From IMG/VR virus record IMGVR_UViG_3300030104_003079, positions 1 to 44,293 of that record: a DNA stretch of 44,293 nucleotides; one strand, written 5' to 3'. Position numbers and translations under genes: made by a program. The stretch comes from a virus. Numbering within the stretch: the stretch's first letter is position 1; every line of letters begins with the position of its first letter. Under the pieces are notes generated by a model. That model saw nothing but the letters and a program-made list of their open reading frames with translations. It made no database searches and had not been told where the DNA came from. Shown here one piece after another: positions 39,966 through 44,293 of this stretch.

Positions 39966-40110
39966 TTTTCTCACCTAAGTATCTTTCTATTTCATTTAAT
40001 GCCGTTTTAATATATCTTGGGGCATCTTTTAAATAATCTTGTAAATTTGCTAAATTAGAAGCAGCAGAGGCTTCTTCTTGATTTTTAAGTATTTTTAACC
40101 AATTGCTCAT
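39958..40110 (-). CDS. Tagged mini-protein (50 aa)
   Basis: A 50-codon gene read directly from the sequence: MSNWLKILKNQEEASAASN, then a second helix ending RYLGEKNV. ATG overlaps the TGA of the gene before (ATGA), and its own end overlaps the start of the gene after it. It is nearly the tag plus one helix, which makes it a minimal form of the tagged proteins. Confidence 0.65.
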   Translation of the reverse strand: MSNWLKILKNQEEASAASNLANLQDYLKDAPRYIKTALNEIERYLGEKNV

Positions 40111-40631
40111 CAATAACTCCCCTGCCATTCAATTTCTGCCGATGTTTCCCAATTACTCGGACTTGTAGAATTTTTCATATCTATTTTAATAGAAACACTA
40201 GATGGATTGAACCTTTCTTTATGGTCATCATAATACTCATCTTCAATGTCAGTAATTGTAAAATCAACATCTTCCCAAATATCTTCACCTGCGTTCAAAC
40301 GATAATCTTCATTTCTATCATCCTCGTATTCAACGTGCAAAGTACAGTTAATTTCACTTGCCACACTAGAAATACCTTTGACACCCCATGTTCTAATATC
40401 CATAATAATGCCTCCTTCTATTGCTCTTGCACTTACTGTAAATTCAACATAATTAATAGTTTTAGAATATTCATCTGTGCCTTTTCCTTTATCGGCGGTA
40501 TTCTCTCCTTCCTTCCTAACCCATTCTTTAGGTATATTTAAAAGGTCATAATTATCAATATCTACGTTTTCCCAAGTAATATCATAATCTCTTTTAAGAA
40601 TATTTGTCTTTCTAATTGTGTCTTTCCACAT
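40110..40631 (-). CDS. Tagged beta-domain protein (173 aa)
   Basis: It opens MWKDTIRKTNILKRDYDITW after GGTGATATT. The remainder is acidic and beta-rich with strands such as NYVEFTVSARAIEGGIIMDI and CTLHVEYEDD, and ends AEIEWQGSY. It resembles in style the tagged beta proteins at 36761 and 37130. No family recognised. Confidence 0.6.
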   Translation of the reverse strand: MWKDTIRKTNILKRDYDITWENVDIDNYDLLNIPKEWVRKEGENTADKGKGTDEYSKTINYVEFTVSARAIEGGIIMDIRTWGVKGISSVASEINCTLHVEYEDDRNEDYRLNAGEDIWEDVDFTITDIEDEYYDDHKERFNPSSVSIKIDMKNSTSPSNWETSAEIEWQGSY

Positions 40632-40639
40632 AATATCAC

Positions 40640-40873
40640 CTATTGATTTTTGAGTAGTGTGCTTAATCTAATTAATCCATCCAAAGACTCGGTTGTAAAG
40701 TGAATAAAAGCCTTTACTAAATCCTCGTAGCCCTCTATATCAATCCTATTGTCTGAGTACCTATAAATGTTTTCGACTAAACTTGGTATGATGTCTTTGT
40801 GCATAGCCGTTAAGTTTTGGAGTAGTTCTAATAGTGCGTCGTCATCCAAATACAATACTGGTATTTCTTCCAT
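40640..40873 (-). CDS. Small acidic helical protein, untagged (77 aa)
   Basis: MEEIPVLYLDDDALLELLQN begins an acidic, Leu-rich helical protein without the tag. Start lies right after the stop of the gene before it with only a weak ribosome site, so coupling is likely. Possibly a partner or inhibitor of a basic neighbour. Not recognised. Confidence 0.5.
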   Translation of the reverse strand: MEEIPVLYLDDDALLELLQNLTAMHKDIIPSLVENIYRYSDNRIDIEGYEDLVKAFIHFTTESLDGLIRLSTLLKNQ

Positions 40874-40874
40874 A

Positions 40875-41237
40875 TTAATCGGGTCTTTTCATTCTTTCAA
40901 CCTTTGGTCGCTTAGTTGATGGACTTAATCTTTGGTCAATACTTAAATCATATTCTCTACCAGTAAAAGGGTCTTTACGTTTTTTCGCACCAAATGAAGC
41001 ACCTGTTTGTTTACTAAATAGTTCAATGTGTCGTCTAAGTCGGCTCATTCTGTATAATATTTCATCTTTATTCGATTGTGGAAGATTTTGAAATTCCTTT
41101 GTTTTAGTAAACTCTTCGTTCTTTTTTAGTTCTTTTTTCAATTTAATCATTTCTGAACGAACTCTAGCCTCAGCCTTAGTTCGATGACCTTTTACACTAG
41201 GGTGTATTTCTTCACCTTTAATGATGCTTTTCCACAT
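40875..41237 (-). CDS. Tagged basic helical protein (120 aa)
   Basis: Start at ATG 41237 (MWKSIIKGEEIHPSVKGHR) after AGTGATTATT. Long Lys/Glu/Arg helices follow (EARVRSEMIKLKKELKKNEE), then a Lys/Pro/Arg-rich tail. Net charge strongly positive. A DNA-binding cargo role is plausible; no family seen. Confidence 0.58.
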   Translation of the reverse strand: MWKSIIKGEEIHPSVKGHRTKAEARVRSEMIKLKKELKKNEEFTKTKEFQNLPQSNKDEILYRMSRLRRHIELFSKQTGASFGAKKRKDPFTGREYDLSIDQRLSPSTKRPKVERMKRPD

Positions 41238-41255
41238 AATAATCACTTTTTTATC

Positions 41256-41483
41256 TTATTCACTAATAAGTTTTAACAAATCAAACTTAATGTTATGCTT
41301 TTTGAATATTTTTGCTAGTTTACCATCCGTTACTCTACCACTACTTATTGCTTCTTGTAAATCAGCAATGAAATCTTGCATTAATTGTGCTAAATCTTCT
41401 TCCAACGCTTGAGCATTATGTTCCATTTCAGCCTTATCTCGACTGTAACCTATATATCGTTTCTTAATTTCGTCTTTCCACAT
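41256..41483 (-). CDS. Tagged small helical protein (75 aa)
   Basis: Start at ATG 41483 (MWKDEIKKRYIGYSRDK), after ATGATTGTT where TGA ends the gene before. Two helices follow, one acidic (QALEEDLAQLMQDFIADLQE). Not recognised apart from the tag. Confidence 0.57.
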   Translation of the reverse strand: MWKDEIKKRYIGYSRDKAEMEHNAQALEEDLAQLMQDFIADLQEAISSGRVTDGKLAKIFKKHNIKFDLLKLISE

Positions 41484-41488
41484 AACAA

Positions 41489-42943
41489 TCATTTTTTCCT
41501 AAGTTCTTCAATAAGTTCTCTAATATCATCTTCATCCATATATGGATGTTGGTCAATAACTTTATTATTCTTCATAACTCCGACTTCCCATTCTGTATAT
41601 TCATCACCATCACCTAACATCTTTTCAGGTGTGCTATTATAATAAGCCCCACCAATAATAGATAAAGTTATATCATCATTTACTTCATATTCTGCTCTAA
41701 ACATTCCCATTGGAAAGTTCTCTTCAAAATATAAGTCTTTAATGCTGAATTCTTCTGCCTTTTTTACATCTTTAGTATAAATATTTGGTAAAGTAGGTTT
41801 CTTTATTTGATTTTTTCTTGTATGTGGGCTTTTAGGGTCTGTTAAACGATTACCACTTGCATCATCTTCACAATGCATACAAAAACCAATACCATCAGTT
41901 CCATTGGCAATTCTCAAACAACCGTCATTTTCGCACTTTGGTTTAAATTCACTTTTTAAAATATCTTTCCAATCCATTTTTTCCACTTCCCCGCTATCTA
42001 ATTTTCTATTTCTCTCTCTAATTGCATCTATTGAATTCTGTAATTGTGTTACTTGTTTAGTGTTTCCTGCTCTTTCTGCCGCAGATAATCTATTTTCTAA
42101 CTGTTGTATTTGTCTTTGTTTAGTTTTTCTACTTTTTCTTCTTCTAGTAGCAAGTAGTTTATTTCTTTCTTCTCTTGCTCTCTTTTCTTTTTCTTCCAGT
42201 TCTTTCTTTTCTTTATTCATTATATTAACAACTGGCTTTACAATATTTTGCTTAATCCAAAGGTCATTTATCATTAATTTTTGAGATAAATACAAATCAT
42301 GCTTATTTCTTCCAAACGCTTCTGAAAGCATCTTTTTAGTTCTTTTAGAAACAACATCGGGATAATCTACATCAATTTTAGCATTTACAAATTTTGCAAA
42401 TCCTTCAAGCGTATCTAATTTATTATCCTCCTTTTGTCGATTCCAACGCTGAATATCTTCGACTTTTCTTTGTCTATCGGGCATTCTAACAGATTTACCT
42501 TTATACTTTTTCCTTTGGGCTTCTGCAATTTTCGGAGTAACACCAATAATATGTGCAACCGCTTCATCAGGAACGGTAATTCTACCAATTTTTTCTCCAT
42601 AATTTTCACGAACCCATTTACTGCCCAAAGTAGTAATAGTATATCCTTCTTCTCTTAATCTATTCTTAAGTCCTGTAATATCATCAATTGGTCTATCAGT
42701 AATAAATCTAAAAGCATCTTTAATGAACTTTTTAGAACCTCTTGGAGCAAAACGAATACTTTCATCATCCATTCTCATATCGGGGTCAGGTGTTGAAGGT
42801 GCTTCAATATGAATTACTTTTGCAGGATTATCTTTATCCCAATCTTTTACGATTTGTTCTAGCAATTTAGGATTATATTCAAAATACCTATCTGGTTCAG
42901 GAACATCCACTACGGGTCTTTTAAGAATACTTTCCCAATTCAT
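41489..42943 (-). CDS. Double-tagged protein, apparent fusion of two cargo genes (484 aa)
   Basis: It opens MNWESILKRPVVDVPEPD, and at about residue 331 a second complete tag appears, KMDWKDILKSEFKPKCEND, preceded by a coiled coil (about 235-320, KRAREERNKLLATRRRKSRK). The first part has helix-turn-helix-like stretches near 140-185. The part after the second tag has Cys-x4-Cys ... FCMHC, a zinc-type site, then a beta domain (DDITLSIIGGAYYNS). A second ATG coincides with the inner tag, so a separate product may also be made. Best explained as two tagged genes fused by loss of a stop. Confidence 0.65.
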   Translation of the reverse strand: MNWESILKRPVVDVPEPDRYFEYNPKLLEQIVKDWDKDNPAKVIHIEAPSTPDPDMRMDDESIRFAPRGSKKFIKDAFRFITDRPIDDITGLKNRLREEGYTITTLGSKWVRENYGEKIGRITVPDEAVAHIIGVTPKIAEAQRKKYKGKSVRMPDRQRKVEDIQRWNRQKEDNKLDTLEGFAKFVNAKIDVDYPDVVSKRTKKMLSEAFGRNKHDLYLSQKLMINDLWIKQNIVKPVVNIMNKEKKELEEKEKRAREERNKLLATRRRKSRKTKQRQIQQLENRLSAAERAGNTKQVTQLQNSIDAIRERNRKLDSGEVEKMDWKDILKSEFKPKCENDGCLRIANGTDGIGFCMHCEDDASGNRLTDPKSPHTRKNQIKKPTLPNIYTKDVKKAEEFSIKDLYFEENFPMGMFRAEYEVNDDITLSIIGGAYYNSTPEKMLGDGDEYTEWEVGVMKNNKVIDQHPYMDEDDIRELIEELRKK

Positions 42944-42948
42944 TTAAA

Positions 42949-43203
42949 TCACTTCTTCAATTCAATAAGTTTATCCATCAAACTTTCAAATTCGTTTCTT
43001 TGCTTATCGGTTCTAAGATGGTATTTAGACCTACTCTTTATTTCCTCTAATTTTTCTAATGAATGAGAATTAACCTCTTTAGGCAAGTTAAAAATATCAT
43101 CAAGCATAGTAGTTCTCCAATCGGTGTTTCTCCACATAGCCAAAACATCTTCGGCAAGAGAGCGCATTTCGCTATCTTCTTTAATTATGTCTTTCCATGT
43201 CAT
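42949..43203 (-). CDS. Tagged small helical protein (84 aa)
   Basis: Start at ATG 43203 (MTWKDIIKEDSEMRSLAEDV) after GGTGATTATT whose TGA is the stop of the gene before. The rest forms three short helices with acidic and basic residues mixed. No family seen. Confidence 0.57.
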   Translation of the reverse strand: MTWKDIIKEDSEMRSLAEDVLAMWRNTDWRTTMLDDIFNLPKEVNSHSLEKLEEIKSRSKYHLRTDKQRNEFESLMDKLIELKK

Positions 43204-43208
43204 AATAA

Positions 43209-43448
43209 TCACCTTTTACCAGAAATTCTATCAATCCTGTCTTTCATGTTTAGGTTTTTACCACTTGGGCCACCTAACTGTAAAAAATCTTCTAATCTTT
43301 CAATTAAGTCCTTCAATTCCTTGTCATCAGTTCTTCTATTTTGAGCAATAACCATGTCAATTCCCATAAGAAAGGATTCCATATCTTTACTTGGAAGTTT
43401 ATCCTCTCCATAAATAAAAGGTTTTTTAACTATATTTTCCCAATTCAT
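43209..43448 (-). CDS. Tagged small helical protein, first of the tagged string (79 aa)
   Basis: Start at ATG 43448 (MNWENIVKKPFIYGEDKL); the longer frame needs TTG. Two helices with many charged residues follow and the end is DRISGKR. It follows an AT-rich gap of about 110 bp that probably holds the promoter of the tagged string. Confidence 0.57.
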   Translation of the reverse strand: MNWENIVKKPFIYGEDKLPSKDMESFLMGIDMVIAQNRRTDDKELKDLIERLEDFLQLGGPSGKNLNMKDRIDRISGKR

Positions 43449-43457
43449 CTTAATCAA

Positions 43458-43568
43458 CTCGTTTTTCTCAAATTTTGGGCTGGAATTTTTTTGGCACTTG
43501 CGTTTTATTTTTTTTTATTATTTTTGTATTCCCAGAATAAAAATCTTTTATTTATTTATTATTTTATT
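43458..43568 (-). promoter_or_regulatory. AT-rich leader/promoter gap before the tagged string
   Basis: This is the longest gap within the minus-strand block. It has long A/T runs including AAAAAAAAATAAAA on the minus strand around 43501-43520, which could hold a TATA element 30-60 bases before ATG 43448. No hairpin is clear. Confidence 0.35.
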
Positions 43569-43793
43569 TTAAAATAATGTTTCTTGTTTAGTATTTGTTT
43601 TAATATTTAATACATCAGTTGTTTCTTTAATTAATATTTGAATCTTACTTTGTATATTCTTTAATATTTTTAATTCTTTATTATCTACTGTTTTCTTATT
43701 ATTCTTTATTATTAATAATACTTTTCTTAATTGACTAGTAATAGTATCTATGTTCCTATTAATCTGTCTTTCTAGAGTATCTGAATTAGTCAT
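43569..43793 (-). CDS. Small coiled-coil protein at the divergent junction (74 aa)
   Basis: MTNSDTLERQINRNIDTITS begins a long helix with regular Ile/Leu spacing and many Lys and Asn; the second part is a further helix ending TKQETLF. It is the first minus-strand gene after the divergent region and probably the first of its transcript. It lacks a GGTGAT site, and a TATA-like box about 33 bases upstream fits a leaderless or near-leaderless start. Function unknown. Confidence 0.6.
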   Translation of the reverse strand: MTNSDTLERQINRNIDTITSQLRKVLLIIKNNKKTVDNKELKILKNIQSKIQILIKETTDVLNIKTNTKQETLF

Positions 43794-43822
43794 CAGTCTC
43801 AGTACGCTCTAGTATCATCTGT

Positions 43823-43830
43823 CTTATAAG
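43823..43830 (-). promoter_or_regulatory. TATA-like box of the leftward transcript
   Basis: CTTATAAG centred about 33 bases before ATG 43793 matches the spacing of an archaeal TATA box with a very short leader. A second A/T stretch (AATATATT, 43850-43857) is a less well placed alternative. Confidence 0.45.
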
Positions 43831-43929
43831 AATAGCGTAGTATGCGGGATAATATATTGACCCACTTAGGTTAATATTAACTAATTAACCGTTTATTCGT
43901 TAAAATGAATAATAAATAAAAAATTGGAA

Positions 43930-43978
43930 CAAAGCCATATGGTTGTGTAAATCCTAAATTTACAATCATATGCTTTGG
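43930..43978. other. Imperfect 49-bp palindrome in the divergent region
   Basis: The arms are CAAAGCCATATGGTTGTG plus TAAAT on the left and ATTTACAATCATATGC plus TTTGG on the right, around a five-base centre. They pair with two small bulges and one mismatch. It could be an operator for the two divergent promoters, an origin element, or an RNA hairpin. Confidence 0.7.
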
Positions 43979-43988
43979 CAAATTAATG

Positions 43989-43996
43989 TTATATAT
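43989..43996 (+). promoter_or_regulatory. TATA-like box of the rightward gene
   Basis: TTATATAT is centred about 23 bases before ATG 44016, with no GGTGAT site between. This is the arrangement of a leaderless archaeal promoter. It lies 11 bp from the palindrome. Confidence 0.5.
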
Positions 43997-44015
43997 GTAA
44001 TGATATAATATAATC

Positions 44016-44225
44016 ATGTTTGAAAGAAAACAGGCATCGTTAGAGTATGCGATTAACTTAGCGGCATTTAAAATGACAAAAAACGTCGAAAGAAATAATA
44101 GAACAGAATGGTCGGAACATGATAACTTCTTACTAATATGGATGGTAAGAGATGCCGTCGATAACATCAACTTCTCAGTATATTGTGATGAAAGACTTCA
44201 ACCAAATGAAGGGTGGTTTTACTAA
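44016..44225 (+). CDS. Small soluble protein on the plus strand (69 aa)
   Basis: The only gene read left to right in the window. MFERKQASLEYAINLAAFKM begins a mixed-composition protein with two helices and a short beta end (NINFSVYCDERLQPNEGWFY). Its balanced composition, the TATA box and the hairpin downstream support a real gene, whereas the opposing frame is hydrophobic and runs across the promoter region. Possibly a regulator of the divergent region, but no DNA-binding motif is obvious. Confidence 0.65.
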   Translation: MFERKQASLEYAINLAAFKMTKNVERNNRTEWSEHDNFLLIWMVRDAVDNINFSVYCDERLQPNEGWFY

Positions 44226-44249
44226 ATAGTCAAATAAAGGATGAAAATT

Positions 44250-44272
44250 CAGGGCTAAAGTCCTGTTTTTTT
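44250..44272 (+). terminator. Hairpin plus T-run after the rightward gene
   Basis: CAGGGC pairs with GTCCTG (one G-T pair) around the loop TAAA, followed at once by seven T. It stands 25 bp after the stop of the plus-strand gene. Confidence 0.6.
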
Positions 44273-44293
44273 AGGGTGCGAGTCAAGTTCAAT

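Noticed and set aside
42415-42609. Overlapping minus-strand frame within the double-tagged gene
   Set aside because: Lies in another frame of a well-supported gene, without a ribosome site or sensible composition.
43877-44170. 97-residue minus-strand frame rich in hydrophobic residues
   Set aside because: It opposes the better-supported plus-strand gene, runs through the palindrome and promoter region, and has no ribosome site.
44245-44293. Possible tRNA beginning near the right edge (hairpin followed by GTTCAAT like a T-loop)
   Set aside because: The hairpin has a four- to six-base loop rather than seven, no acceptor or D-arm is seen, and a T-run follows; terminator fits better. The window ends before the point could be settled.
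1-44293. CRISPR array, insertion sequence or integrase
   Set aside because: No regularly spaced repeats, terminal inverted repeats with a transposase, or recombinase motifs were seen. The only mobile-element-like gene is the LAGIDADG protein.

Overview
This window looks like part of the genome of a tailed virus with an HK97-type head, most likely infecting an archaeon. It is AT-rich and gene-dense. From about 43.8 kb down to the left edge every gene lies on the minus strand, so transcription runs right to left and the window stops inside the tail module. One short gene at the far right is on the plus strand, facing away across a 222-bp divergent control region. Signs of an archaeal host are the ribosome sites (mostly GGTGAT a few bases before ATG, often with the TGA of that site serving as the stop of the gene before), TATA-like boxes about 25-35 bases before otherwise leaderless starts, an ATP-dependent DNA ligase of the archaeal/eukaryal kind, and many CxxC zinc-type motifs. 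No replication polymerase, integrase, rRNA or clear tRNA is visible. Marine archaea such as Poseidoniales or Nitrososphaeria are plausible hosts, but this is inference.

Layout from right to left, in order of transcription: a divergent promoter region with a 49-bp imperfect palindrome (43.8-44.0 kb); a string of small, mostly unrecognisable genes, nearly all beginning with the same short peptide (36.8-43.4 kb); a zinc-finger protein that is a candidate small terminase (36.1-36.7 kb); two very large helical proteins and a GNAT-like acetyltransferase (30.6-35.7 kb); large terminase (29.1-30.6 kb); a LAGIDADG/winged-helix protein and five small tagged, Cys-rich or very basic proteins (25.4-28.9 kb); portal with two inserted zinc ribbons (23.7-25.3 kb); a 991-residue helical protein and small scaffold-like genes (19.0-23.7 kb); DNA ligase (16.5-19.0 kb); prohead protease fused to scaffold with a nested scaffold start (15.2-16.4 kb); major capsid protein and small beta-rich, probably decoration, proteins (12.2-15.2 kb); two membrane proteins plus a Ras/Arf-like small GTPase (10.9-12.2 kb); head-tail connector region (4.6-10.6 kb); tail tube, a programmed -1 frameshift tail chaperone, tape measure and a partial distal tail gene (1-4.6 kb).

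The most striking feature is a recurring short motif, roughly M-(x)-W-[KQE]-[DENS]-I-[LI]-K-[K/R/x]. It opens about twenty otherwise unrelated proteins, and occurs once in the middle of a protein that looks like a fusion. Related forms (S-M-D-W-x-D-I-H-[KR]) close the prohead protease/scaffold and an 80-residue companion, and looser forms close two further proteins. The simplest reading is a modular capsid-targeting or scaffold-mimicking tag that brings a varied cargo (basic DNA-binding-like proteins, zinc proteins, winged-helix proteins, beta-domain proteins) into the prohead. This is an inference from sequence; I do not know of a published description of it.

Six small genes shorter than typical ORF cut-offs (36-50 residues, the frameshifted tail product and the partial left-edge gene) were read directly from the sequence, and many starts were moved inward to the ATG that follows the ribosome site.
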